Source: JAXGZG01 sp040771825 (GTDB taxonomy: Bacteria; Bacillota; Sulfobacillia; Fermentithermobacillales; Fermentithermobacillaceae). Taken from it: 64,000 nucleotides of DNA. The stretch covers positions 62,001 to 126,000 of the forward strand of contig JAXGZG010000003.1 of the NCBI GenBank assembly GCA_040771825.1. The letters are read 5' to 3'. The notes under the pieces are model-generated. The model made no database searches, was not told where the DNA came from, and saw only the letters and a program-made list of their open reading frames with translations. Shown one piece after another: positions 27,581 to 38,300 of the stretch (positions within the stretch are counted from its first letter, which is position 1; every line of letters begins with the position of its first letter). The position numbers and the translations under genes were made by a program.

Positions 27581-28621
27581 GTGACATCAATGTTGGATTT
27601 CGGCGTATTCAGCGGCATGCCCCGGATTCTCCTAAGTGTGGATCTTCGGCCTGTCCAAGGTCATCGATTTCAACCTACGGGTTTTCCAGATCTAGGTGCG
27701 GCAACATACACCATGCCCCAAGACCAGACCGAAATGCTTTTGGTCGAGTCAGCTCAGTCCATGGCCAACAGGCTGGAAATGACCGCGTGGGATCCGGTAG
27801 CCAATGATCTTGTTCCCGCAATGAAGGGACTCCCCTATATCTGGGTCTCCTCATCATCGGGCAAGTTCCTGACTAGTTCGATCCTTGAAGCCCACCGGCT
27901 AAACTCACCCTACTTCCTGGATAGTTCAGACGGGGCATTTCTGAAAAGGCTGAAGACTGAGTTGGAAGCAGGTCAGAAGGGCGACGAACCTGAAGCAGTC
28001 GACCTGAGGCAAGCTTCTGGCGTAATCTTCAGGTACGATCCCAACTCGCTGCTGCACGGGTTGTTTCTATCTGGCAGCAAGCAATTGGCCGGTGGTAGGT
28101 ACCGTTTCGTCAGGCTTCTGTCAGCCTTTATCGAGGCAGAGAACGTCAACCCCGTGGAAAGTGGCGGGGTGAAGAACGACAGGGTTAATCCATCAGGTGA
28201 CACCAGGACTGGCTACGGCAACGTCCCTTTCCATAGAACAGAGTATGTCGCTTCGAAGATCAGGGCGCACTTCGCCATAGACCTTTCCACTCTACGAGGC
28301 TATGGATTGGGAGAACCTCAGGAGAATCTACTCCTGGGCTTGGCTCTCTGGAAAATCCGAGCCCTTTTGGACGGTACGCTTAGGCTCAGGACCGCATGCG
28401 ATCTGATTCCCGAGAGACCCGGCGACATCGTGTTTACAGAGCCATCTGGGCTGACACTACCCTCCTTGGGGGAGCTCTCCTTGCAGCTCCCTACCATGAT
28501 AGAAGCGTGTGGTCAATTCTTTGCGGAGCCGGCCATCACGAAATTGGAATGGTCATCCGGGGAAGCCAAGAAATTGGCAGGAGAACGAATGAAGAAGGAT
28601 GACAAAGACAACGCAGATTGA
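27581..28621 (+). CDS. csb1: Csb1 (Cas7 backbone subunit, type I-G)
   Basis: The 346-aa Cas7-family protein (GSU0053/Csb1) that would form the crRNA-binding backbone of the I-G effector. It reads SVDLRPVQGHRFQPTGFPDLGAATY near the N-terminus and LVESAQSMANRLE near residue 50, both typical of Csb1; the segment RLLSAFIEAENV near 185 and GYGNVPFHR near 208 also fit. GTG start with AAAGGTG upstream. It lies 12 bases after csx17 and 16 before csb2. Confidence 0.9.
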   Translation: MTSMLDFGVFSGMPRILLSVDLRPVQGHRFQPTGFPDLGAATYTMPQDQTEMLLVESAQSMANRLEMTAWDPVANDLVPAMKGLPYIWVSSSSGKFLTSSILEAHRLNSPYFLDSSDGAFLKRLKTELEAGQKGDEPEAVDLRQASGVIFRYDPNSLLHGLFLSGSKQLAGGRYRFVRLLSAFIEAENVNPVESGGVKNDRVNPSGDTRTGYGNVPFHRTEYVASKIRAHFAIDLSTLRGYGLGEPQENLLLGLALWKIRALLDGTLRLRTACDLIPERPGDIVFTEPSGLTLPSLGELSLQLPTMIEACGQFFAEPAITKLEWSSGEAKKLAGERMKKDDKDNAD

Positions 28622-28637
28622 CAAAGGGGGTGCCACG

Positions 28638-30149
28638 ATGATCGTCATCTCAGTCCGGTTTACCGCCGGGCGCTTTCACGCCACCCCATGGGGCCATCAC
28701 GTAAACGAGGGCGCATTGGAGTGGCCTCCATCACCCTGGAGACTGCTTCGGGCTCTCATCGCATCGTGGAAGTTGACAATGCCCGAGGTAGAAGATGATC
28801 GCATTCTGAAACTGGTGTCCTGTCTGTCGATTCCCCCGGACTTTCATCTACCAAGAGGGATGGCAAACCACACCAGACACTATATGCCGCTTTATGAAGG
28901 GAAGAAAACGCTGATACTAGACTCATTCATCGCGGTGTCACCCGAGAGCCCGGTATACTTCATATGGAACGGTGAACTAGATGAAGAAGATAGGGCTTTG
29001 CTGCAAAACCTGGTATCGCATTTATCGTATTTCGGAAGGGCCGAGTCTTGGTGCCGGGCGGAACTGGTAGATACGTGGGAAAAGCCCAACTGCCATTGGA
29101 TGGGTCCAGACGCACAGATCCCCCCCAACCGGGACCTCGTGAGAGTACTTGCGCCAAAACCGGACGTGACCCTCCAGGAACTCATGGTCGACACACTGAC
29201 TATGAGAGGCAAGCAGAAACGTCTGGAACCGCCAGGAAGCGATTGGCTCCTATATGCGCGGGAACGAGAATCACTCTCCCCCCTGCCGAGGAGACCTGCA
29301 GTCCCGAGCATGTCAAGTCAGAGATTCACTGTTGCGAGATATGCGATGGATTCGATACCACTTCCCCTAGTGACCGCGACTTTGAACATCGCAGAGTTAG
29401 CTCGAAGAGCGGTCATGGCTCAGTATGGGCGAGCCAGTAACGGAGAGATAAGCCCGCTTATCTCGGGCAAGGACGCTGACTCAAACCCCCTGACAGGCAA
29501 CCAACATGCGTATTTCCTTCCTACCGACGAAGATGGTGATGGACGGCTAGATCACCTAAGTATTTACATTCCGGCCGGTCTATCCGATAAGGCATGTAGG
29601 GCTCTGGCGAACACCAACATGCTCAGGGTGAAAGACGGGGTGGAAATTCGATTGCTCCTCCTGGGGTTCTGCAGAGCCGGGGATCAAGGAGCAGGTGATT
29701 ATTTCCTTTGGTCGAACACGTGGCGTTCCGCTACTCCGTTCGTGATGCACCGTCACCCGAAGCGATACAGGAGCGGCCTGGCAAAACTGAAGGAGGACGG
29801 AACCCAAGTCGACGGACCAGAGGACCAAATCCTTCGGGAATGGATGCTTCGGTGTGACGGTGACTCAAGCCTGCCTCATATCATCCAGATAGATAGGCTT
29901 CCTGAATTCCGAAGCGGGAATAATCGACGTGTCTCGTGGCTTGACTTCCGAAGTGAGCGTTCAAGCTATTCCGCTCCATCCTCGGCTGGTATAGGAGGTG
30001 GCTTTCGCATCACCTTTGCGTCGCGCGTTTGTGGCCCGGTGGCTCTGGGCTATGCGGCACACTACGGGTTGGGGCTCTTCAGACCCGAGTATATGGAGCA
30101 AAGGAAGTTAGCCGATGAAAGAAAGCCTAGCGCGGGAGACATCCATTGA
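28638..30149 (+). CDS. csb2: Csb2 (Cas5-Cas6 fusion, type I-G)
   Basis: The 503-aa signature protein of subtype I-U/I-G (GSU0054/Csb2), interpreted in the literature as a Cas5-Cas6 fusion that both caps the crRNA and processes pre-crRNA. The N-terminus MIVISVRFTAGRFHATPWGHHVNEGALEWPPSPWRLLRAL is highly characteristic. The C-terminal part includes DHLSIYIPAG near 310 and a Gly-rich loop near 455 (IGGGFRI) consistent with a RAMP fold. I prefer ATG 28638 with AAAGGGGG upstream; a start at 28599 overlaps csb1. The cas4-cas1 gene overlaps its end by 35 bases. Confidence 0.92.
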   Translation: MIVISVRFTAGRFHATPWGHHVNEGALEWPPSPWRLLRALIASWKLTMPEVEDDRILKLVSCLSIPPDFHLPRGMANHTRHYMPLYEGKKTLILDSFIAVSPESPVYFIWNGELDEEDRALLQNLVSHLSYFGRAESWCRAELVDTWEKPNCHWMGPDAQIPPNRDLVRVLAPKPDVTLQELMVDTLTMRGKQKRLEPPGSDWLLYARERESLSPLPRRPAVPSMSSQRFTVARYAMDSIPLPLVTATLNIAELARRAVMAQYGRASNGEISPLISGKDADSNPLTGNQHAYFLPTDEDGDGRLDHLSIYIPAGLSDKACRALANTNMLRVKDGVEIRLLLLGFCRAGDQGAGDYFLWSNTWRSATPFVMHRHPKRYRSGLAKLKEDGTQVDGPEDQILREWMLRCDGDSSLPHIIQIDRLPEFRSGNNRRVSWLDFRSERSSYSAPSSAGIGGGFRITFASRVCGPVALGYAAHYGLGLFRPEYMEQRKLADERKPSAGDIH

Positions 30150-31815
30150 GAAGCTCCCACTTGTGCCTGCGAGGATCCTAAACGAGTTTGTCTACTGTCC
30201 CCGGATCGCGTTTATCGAATGGGTTCAAGGAGAGTTCGAGGAGAGCGCCGATACTCTAGATGGCAGCCTCCGTCACCGACGGGTGGATCAGGAGGTTGGC
30301 GCTCTCCCTAACCCCAAATCCTCTGGACCTGAAGATGCTACCATTCATGCTCGCTCGGTCATGCTGTCTTCCCAGACACACGGGCTTATAGCCCGGATTG
30401 ACCTCATAGAGTCAGACGGGGACCGCATGGTTCCGGTCGACTATAAACGGGGTAAGGTTCCTGATGTACCAGGGAATGCTTGGGAACCAGACCGAATTCA
30501 GCTCTGCGCCCAAGGGCTGATCCTCCGTGACAATGGTTACTCGTGTACCTCGGGTGTCATCTACTACTCAAGCAGCAAGGCACGTATTGAAGTCGGGTTT
30601 GACGAAGCCTTGATGGCAGCAACGCTAGACGCACTGTCTCGGCTCAAAGATATGGCAGAGAGTGGCACTATCCCGCCGCCGCTCGAGCAAAGCCGCAAAT
30701 GCGTTGGGTGCTCACTGGCGGGGCTCTGTCTGCCGGACGAGGTCAACCTGCTTTCCAGACCGAACGACTGTCGCTCGGACCACATACAAGTGAGGCGTCT
30801 TGTACCTGGACTAAGCGACATGCAACCAGTCTATGTTCAAGAGCAGGGAGCGACGATTTCCAAGAAAGGCGACGTGCTTCAGGTTAAGAAAGAGGGAACA
30901 GTAGTCCAGGAGGCACGACTGCTTAGCGTCTCGCAGTTGAGCGTCTTCGGGAACGCTCAGGTTACTACTCAGCTACTCAGAGAGCTGGGTAATCGGGACA
31001 TCCCTGTATGCTACTTCACCTATGGCGGTTGGTTCACGGGTGTTTACACAGGGTTAGGACATAAGAATGTTGACCTCAGACGGAAGCAGTTTGCCTTGGC
31101 AGCAGACGAAAAATGGAGTCTTCGACAAGCAGCAGAATTCGTCTGTGGGAAGATCAGAAACGCGCGAACGATCCTGAGACGAAACGCCGGCGAACCCAGC
31201 AAAGCCACTCTAGCAGAACTAACTAGGCTCGCTTCACAGGCGAAACGTGCCTCAAGCATGGAATCCCTGCTCGGCATGGAGGGAGCGGCCGCCCGAACCT
31301 ACTTTTCGCGATTTGGTACTATGCTAAAACCCAAGATGACCGCCGGTTTTGATTTTCGGAACCGCAACCGACGACCACCCGCTGATCCTGTCAATGCCCT
31401 GCTATCTTTTGTGTATTCGCTAATCATCAAAGATCTTCACCTTGCGCTCCTATCAGTGGGTTTTGACCCGCTGATGGGGTTCCTTCATAGGCCGAGATAT
31501 GGAAAACCGGCTTTGGCACTGGACATGGCGGAGGAATTCCGGCCACTCGTTGGAGATTCTGTGGTCCTTACCCTAATAAACGGAGGAGAAGTTGCGCCTC
31601 ATGATTTCATCGTACGAGGTGGAGCCTGTGCACTAACTCCGTCGGGCAGAAGGACGGTCATTGGCGCGTATGAAAGGCGATTGGCGACAGAAATCAGGCA
31701 CCCGGTCTTCGGTTATTCAGTGAGCTATCGCAGAGTCATGGAGGTCCAATCAAGATTGCTGTCGCGACGGGTAGCCGGCGAAATTCCCGAATACGGGCCA
31801 TTCGTAACAAGGTGA
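30115..31815 (+). CDS. cas4-cas1: Cas4-Cas1 fusion integrase
   Basis: A 566-aa fusion typical of type I-U/I-G adaptation modules. The Cas4 part (1 to about 215) has FVYCPRIAFIEW near residue 20, VPVDYKRGKVPD near 108 (nuclease motif) and a CVGCSLAGLCLPDE Fe-S cysteine cluster near 197. The Cas1 part (about 225-566) shows LSVFGNAQVTTQLLREL, FTYGGWFTGVY, the catalytic Glu in MEGAAARTYFSRF near 388, and the C-terminal His/Asp region GFLHRPRYGKPALALDMAEEFRP near 460. Cas4 trims and PAM-selects prespacers and Cas1 integrates them with Cas2. The start overlaps csb2. Confidence 0.95.
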   Translation: MKESLARETSIEKLPLVPARILNEFVYCPRIAFIEWVQGEFEESADTLDGSLRHRRVDQEVGALPNPKSSGPEDATIHARSVMLSSQTHGLIARIDLIESDGDRMVPVDYKRGKVPDVPGNAWEPDRIQLCAQGLILRDNGYSCTSGVIYYSSSKARIEVGFDEALMAATLDALSRLKDMAESGTIPPPLEQSRKCVGCSLAGLCLPDEVNLLSRPNDCRSDHIQVRRLVPGLSDMQPVYVQEQGATISKKGDVLQVKKEGTVVQEARLLSVSQLSVFGNAQVTTQLLRELGNRDIPVCYFTYGGWFTGVYTGLGHKNVDLRRKQFALAADEKWSLRQAAEFVCGKIRNARTILRRNAGEPSKATLAELTRLASQAKRASSMESLLGMEGAAARTYFSRFGTMLKPKMTAGFDFRNRNRRPPADPVNALLSFVYSLIIKDLHLALLSVGFDPLMGFLHRPRYGKPALALDMAEEFRPLVGDSVVLTLINGGEVAPHDFIVRGGACALTPSGRRTVIGAYERRLATEIRHPVFGYSVSYRRVMEVQSRLLSRRVAGEIPEYGPFVTR

Positions 31816-31827
31816 GGCTGAATAGAG

Positions 31828-32112
31828 TTGAGAAGATCTTACATTGTCAGTTATGACATTTGCGACCCAAAACGGCTGAGGAAGATGTACAAGAAACTAT
31901 TGGGCTTTGGCGACCGTCTGCAACTATCGGTCTTCAGATGTGATCTTAACATGAAGGAAAGGGTGCTCCTGCAAGGAGCCTTGCTTGAGATCATGAACCA
32001 GAAAGAGGACCTAGTTATGGTTGTTGACTTGGGGCCAACTGATACTGCTGATTGTTTCGAGTTCCTAGGTAGAACGCTGTTGACTTCTGACCGCAAACCC
32101 GTGATTGTGTAG
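31828..32112 (+). CDS. cas2: Cas2 spacer-acquisition protein
   Basis: A 94-aa Cas2 with the canonical YIVSYDICDPKRLRKMYK start and the FRCDLNMKERVLLQ segment; the final LLTSDRKPVIV strand is family-typical. It forms the Cas1-Cas2 integrase core. The start is TTG, 12 bases after the cas4-cas1 stop. It is the last gene of the cas operon and is followed by the leader and array. Confidence 0.95.
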   Translation: MRRSYIVSYDICDPKRLRKMYKKLLGFGDRLQLSVFRCDLNMKERVLLQGALLEIMNQKEDLVMVVDLGPTDTADCFEFLGRTLLTSDRKPVIV

Positions 32113-32338
32113 GTAAGGAGTGGAATATCGTTGATGGTCGGATCGGGCAGGCAACAAAACTGGCACGAGAGGCTATATGGTGAACAAACCCCGGCACCCT
32201 CTCGCAGAGCCTTTTCCCTGCTTAAGGGCTTGGCTGTCTATTGCCTGCTCCGAAACCTCTCAATAACCGAGTGTATTGCGTCAGCCATTCGAAGTGCATC
32301 ATTTGAATGCCTGCTCAACGTGGCATAATACGAGAGCG
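32113..32338 (+). promoter_or_regulatory. CRISPR leader with candidate array promoter
   Basis: A 226-bp non-coding stretch between cas2 and the first repeat. Immediately before the array lie TTGAAT (32303-32308) and CATAAT (32324-32329), spaced 15 bases: a plausible but suboptimal promoter for pre-crRNA, oriented into the array. A 65-aa open frame here has no support. Leader identity is inferred from its position next to cas2; the opposite end of the array has no comparable non-coding stretch. Confidence 0.6.
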
Positions 32339-35300
32339 GTATCCATGGCCGAAAGGCCGTGGCACAATTGCAGCCTGGCCAGGTGTAAGGGGGCCGGGGC
32401 CGGTCACTCTGTATCCATGGCCGAAAGGCCGTGGCACAATTGCAGCTGGTTTTGATTCGCTTGTCGCTCGTTCGTAAAATTCAAGTATCCATGGCCGAAA
32501 GGCCGTGGCACAATTGCAGCTCCGCTGCTGCCTGTATCAGTCCGTTTATCAGTCTTGGTATCCATGGCCGAAAGGCCGTGGCACAATTGCAGCATGGTCA
32601 TTTGGTATCTCTCCTTCCCCGCGTGTACCAGTATCCATGGCCGAAAGGCCGTGGCACAATTGCAGCTTGGGCCCGTCCACTACCAGCGGGCCAAGGACGC
32701 CGAGTATCCATGGCCGAAAGGCCGTGGCACAATTGCAGCTTGATTGCAACGGGAGGTGAGAGTATGGCAAAACCAGGGTATCCATGGCCGAAAGGCCGTG
32801 GCACAATTGCAGCCGCTCGGCTAGGTTGCGAACGACCTCGATCTCGAATGTATCCATGGCCGAAAGGCCGTGGCACAATTGCAGCAACTGTCATCTCGGT
32901 GTGTTTGACGAGATCCACGAGGTATCCATGGCCGAAAGGCCGTGGCACAATTGCAGCGATACCAAAACCAGCGAATTGCTTTCAGATTTCGTAGTATCCA
33001 TGGCCGAAAGGCCGTGGCACAATTGCAGCCCTGATGGACTCTGAGAACACGGCCGTAAGGGAACTGGTATCCATGGCCGAAAGGCCGTGGCACAATTGCA
33101 GCTGCGAAAGCACTTGCGCAACACTATCCACGGCATCTAGTATCCATGGCCGAAAGGCCGTGGCACAATTGCAGCCATACTATTCTTGGAGGAAGCGTGT
33201 CCTCGGACCGAGTATCCATGGCCGAAAGGCCGTGGCACAATTGCAGCTGTATGGTAGCCTGCACCTGCTGGACATCTACTCCAGTATCCATGGCCGAAAG
33301 GCCGTGGCACAATTGCAGCGAGCAGGCTCAGTGCCGACATTAGCGCGGACCTGACGTATCCATGGCCGAAAGGCCGTGGCACAATTGCAGCACACCCAAT
33401 CCCTCCCAACCATCTTCGCAACCGTCCGTATCCATGGCCGAAAGGCCGTGGCACAATTGCAGCGTTCTTCGAGCCGACCTTTCAACCAAATTGGAAAGGT
33501 AGTATCCATGGCCGAAAGGCCGTGGCACAATTGCAGCCTTCAAGTAGAAGCCTGATTTTGGAAAGAAGCCTAAGTATCCATGGCCGAAAGGCCGTGGCAC
33601 AATTGCAGCAAGCTCTCCGTGAGAATGGCCTCCGCGCCGTCGTGGGTATCCATGGCCGAAAGGCCGTGGCACAATTGCAGCGGGAATATCCCTGTTGATG
33701 AAGCATCCAACTATTCTAGTATCCATGGCCGAAAGGCCGTGGCACAATTGCAGCACGTAGCCGGGGGAAGTGTCGGGGAGGGTCCAGGGGAGGTATCCAT
33801 GGCCGAAAGGCCGTGGCACAATTGCAGCGTTTCTTCCGGCTTCTTCTCAGGTTCTTTTGATTCAGGTATCCATGGCCGAAAGGCCGTGGCACAATTGCAG
33901 CCAACACCTTCAATGTGCCCCGAAACCTGCGAAGCCAGTATCCATGGCCGAAAGGCCGTGGCACAATTGCAGCTTGCCATCCTCGCGCGCGTGGGAAGGG
34001 TATAGGAATGTATCCATGGCCGAAAGGCCGTGGCACAATTGCAGCGAGACTGCGGAACAACTAAATATGACGTATCCCGACTGGTATCCATGGCCGAAAG
34101 GCCGTGGCACAATTGCAGCATCGGGATCGGAATACTTCCCGTCCCAATCCTTAAAGTATCCATGGCCGAAAGGCCGTGGCACAATTGCAGCTGTTCAGCG
34201 GCTCGGTCCAAGAAGGCGTGACAATAGAGTATCCATGGCCGAAAGGCCGTGGCACAATTGCAGCTACAAGCTATCCACAAATACAAGCCGAAGCTCATCA
34301 GTATCCATGGCCGAAAGGCCGTGGCACAATTGCAGCTTGCCATTTTGTCTGCCCCTTTCAACTGCTGTCTTGGTATCCATGGCCGAAAGGCCGTGGCACA
34401 ATTGCAGCCGTCGTAAATCGGTTTCCCCTGCCGGTATCTTGGAACGTATCCATGGCCGAAAGGCCGTGGCACAATTGCAGCCTGGCCAAACGCTTTGTCT
34501 AGTTGAAAGGCTAAGGCCAGTATCCATGGCCGAAAGGCCGTGGCACGAGTACAGCGTTACGCATAACTTACCTCCTAGAATCTCGGGTACAGGTATCCAT
34601 GGCCGAGAAAGGCCGGCAGCACAATTGCAGCGGCGCGGCAATCCCACATGGAGGTCAATCGTCGGGTATCCATGGCCGAAAGGCCGTGCTTTACCATTGC
34701 AGCCTGGCAGGCTAGCACGGCTAGGACGCCAGCCAGAAAGTGGCCGAAAGGCCGTGGCACAATTACAGCGCCTTGACTCGTCCATCGATCCCGGCGCTGA
34801 CGTTGTAGCAGGTATCCATGGCCGAAAGGCCGTGGCACAGTACAGCCCCCAATAGCGGCGCAGGCCAGTTCCGTAGTATCGTGTATCCATGGCCGAAAGG
34901 CCGGCGGCACAATTACAGCTTAACACTGTTTCCCCAAAGGTGTAAATGCTTTGGTGGTATCCATGGCCGAGGCGCTGAGTACGGCGAGTCTTCCTTTCAC
35001 GATATTCCTCCTTTCTTGCCGGTATCCATGGCCGAAAGGCCGTGCTTTAATTACGGCACTCAACATTGCGAGCTTGGTGATAGGTGCCATCGTATCCATG
35101 GCCGAAAGGCCGTGGCACAATACGGCAACGTACCGCCGCACAAACTGGGGCTTACCGAAGGCTCGTATCCATGGCCGAAAGGCCGTGCTTTAATTGCAGC
35201 TCTTCCTGCCAAGCCACGCTCCGCAGACTCGATAAAGATATCCATGGCCGAAAGGCCGTGGCACAGTACAACCAGCCTGCATTACCTCGCCTGAGGCGAT

Positions 35301-38300
35301 CTCCTGCAGGTATCCATGGCCGAAAGGCCGTGCTTTAATTGCAGCGTGAGTAGCGATATGAGCATAGATGAACGACTCATCATTATGGCCGAAAGGCCGT
35401 GGCGCAATTGCAACAGGACTAAAATCAAACTGCTAGACAGGGTATTCCAGGGTATCCATGGCCGAAGGCCGTGGCACAATTACAGCGATCACAAGGATCT
35501 CGCAAAATGCGACTTTGGGTGGGTATCCGCGGCGAAGGCCGTGCTGTGGCACAATTGCAGCCGGCAAACACTAATCGTGCCGCTTGGTGTGTTGCTGTAT
35601 CCATGGCCGAAAGGCCGTGGCACAATTGCAGCGCGCTGTCCATCGTCGGGTACCCGGGCGTACGCGGTATCCATAGCCGAAAGGCCGTGGCACAATTGCA
35701 GCGTGCGTGGCACGTTATCACTCCTCAAACCTGTCAGGTATCCATGGCCGAAAGGCCGTGGCACAGTACAGCTTGCCTGTTGGCGGGATTATTTCTCACA
35801 CTACGAGGTATCCATGGCCGAAAGGCCGTAGCACAATGCAGCAAGCTTGACCCTAAGTGGTTTTCGAAGATGCGGTTCCAGGTATCCATGGCCGAAGGCC
35901 GTGCTGATACAGCTCGAAAATGTTCCTTACTCCTGCGTAGCGACCCATGTATCCATGGCCGAAAGGCCGTGGCACAATTGCAGCAACCCCAGCCAACCCC
36001 GCCCCCTTCAACTCCCCCCACGTATCCATGGCCGAAAGGCCGTGGCACAATTGCAGCGGGCTTGGCGGGAGGTGTGTCTGCGGCGTATGATTCACGTATC
36101 CATGGCCGAAAGGCCGTGGCACAATTGCAGCCTGCCGCCATGCCTTCGCGCAACCACTGCACCACAAGTATCCATGGCCGAAAGGCCGTGGCACAATTGC
36201 AGCGTGTGAACGGGCTCTCCGTGAGCAGAAGCGGAGGCCCGGTATCCATGGCCGAAAGGCCGTGGCACAATTGCAGCGCTTTTTGGGCGGTCGTGGCTTT
36301 ATTTGTCGCGGGGATGTATCCATGGCCGAAAGGCCGTGGCACAATTGCAGCCAACTCGCTAGGAGACATCCCAGCTTGTGCCGCCGAGTATCCATGGCCG
36401 AAAGGCCGTGGCACAATTGCAGCGAGTGCAGCTGGTCGGGAGTGTTGAGTATCCAGGGGAGGTATCCATGGCCGAAAGGCCGTGGCACAATTGCAGCATG
36501 CGGAATGATGGCCGTGAATCCCAATAACCCGAAGGTATCCATGGCCGAAAGGCCGTGGCACAATTGCAGCTTGGGTGCGCTCGACGACTTGGACGAGGAC
36601 CAGGACGGTATCCATGGCCGAAAGGCCGTGGCACAATTGCAGCCCCGCCAACGGCGCATCAGCCCGCAACATACGCGACCCGGTATCCATGGCCGAAAGG
36701 CCGTGGCACAATTGCAGCTTGCCAAAACTGGCGTTAAAGGCGTTGAACACTTCCCAGGTATCCATGGCCGAAAGGCCGTGGCACAATTGCAGCGGGCACC
36801 TAGGGCGACGAGGCTCGTAATGCGTCTGTAGTATCCATGGCCGAAAGGCCGTGGCACAATTGCAGCTTGTTGGGCATAGAGATGAGCGTCATATCGTCGA
36901 TGGTATCCATGGCCGAAAGGCCGTGGCACAATTGCAGCGAGGCTCTAGCGAACCAAGGGGGGCTGCTGTGGGGGGGTATCCATGGCCGAAAGGCCGTGGC
37001 ACAATTGCAGCCGCACAGCCATAACCGACAAGCGCATAGCCCAGGCCGGTATCCATGGCCGAAAGGCCGTGGCACAATTGCAGCTTGCCGGACGCCTCGC
37101 CTTCACCCTGCCTAAGCAGGTATCCATGGCCGAAAGGCCGTGGCACAATTGCAGCGTCGTGGGCGCCATCGATGCAGAGTAGATTGTGGTGAGTATCCAT
37201 GGCCGAAAGGCCGTGGCACAATTGCAGCACGAGGACGGGGGTTTGTCCGTGCTTCGTCTCGAAGGTATCCATGGCCGAAAGGCCGTGGCACAATTGCAGC
37301 GAGCCGAAGGACTTCATGCCTAAACGGGAGCAGGCACGTATCCATGGCCGAAAGGCCGTGGCACAATTGCAGCTCGCCTGCCTGGGATGCCTCGTTGAAG
37401 GTGATGCCGGTATCCATGGCCGAAAGGCCGTGGCACAATTGCAGCGTGCCCACGGAGACCGCTAGGGACTCTCTGGCCGGCGTATCCATGGCCGAAAGGC
37501 CGTGGCACAATTGCAGCATCACGACTAACGGGTATGTGCGCCAGGGATTCTTGGAGTATCCATGGCCGAAAGGCCGTGGCACAATTGCAGCCCACAGGCA
37601 ATCAGGACATGCGATTGTTTGCCGCAGGTATCCATGGCCGAAAGGCCGTGGCACAATTGCAGCACCTCGATCCACACGTGATGACCCTCGCGAATCGCGA
37701 GTATCCATGGCCGAAAGGCCGTGGCACAATTGCAGCCCAAGGGATACTCCCCGGCGCGTGCCCCGGGTCGGGGTATCCATGGCCGAAAGGCCGTGGCACA
37801 ATTGCAGCCGGAGAGTCAAAACTAAGTGCGACACCCTCCCGCCAGTATCCATGGCCGAAAGGCCGTGGCACAATTGCAGCGGCATACTCGCTGCCCGGAC
37901 CTAGCCGGAGAAAGGAGGTATCCATGGCCGAAAGGCCGTGGCACAATTGCAGCTGGATGTCTGCCCGTAATCTTGGCTGCTCAGAGGAAGGTATCCATGG
38001 CCGAAAGGCCGTGGCACAATTGCAGCAGTCGATATACTGAAGAAAGCAAAACGGGATAGCGTGGTATCCATGGCCGAAAGGCCGTGGCACAATTGCAGCC
38101 TGGCTTGGGCCGGAGATATTTGGACTGCGGTCAAGGAGGTATCCATGGCCGAAAGGCCGTGGCACAATTGCAGCGAAGCAGTTGCGACTCGGCCCGCGGC
38201 GTTTCACGTAGTATCCATGGCCGAAAGGCCGTGGCACAATTGCAGCCACATAGCCCACGCTGCCCGCAAACAACCAGACCTCGTATCCATGGCCGAAAGG

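Noticed and set aside
32131..32328. 65-residue frame in the CRISPR leader
   Set aside because: It sits between cas2 and the first repeat, where a non-coding leader is expected; no domain or ribosome site.
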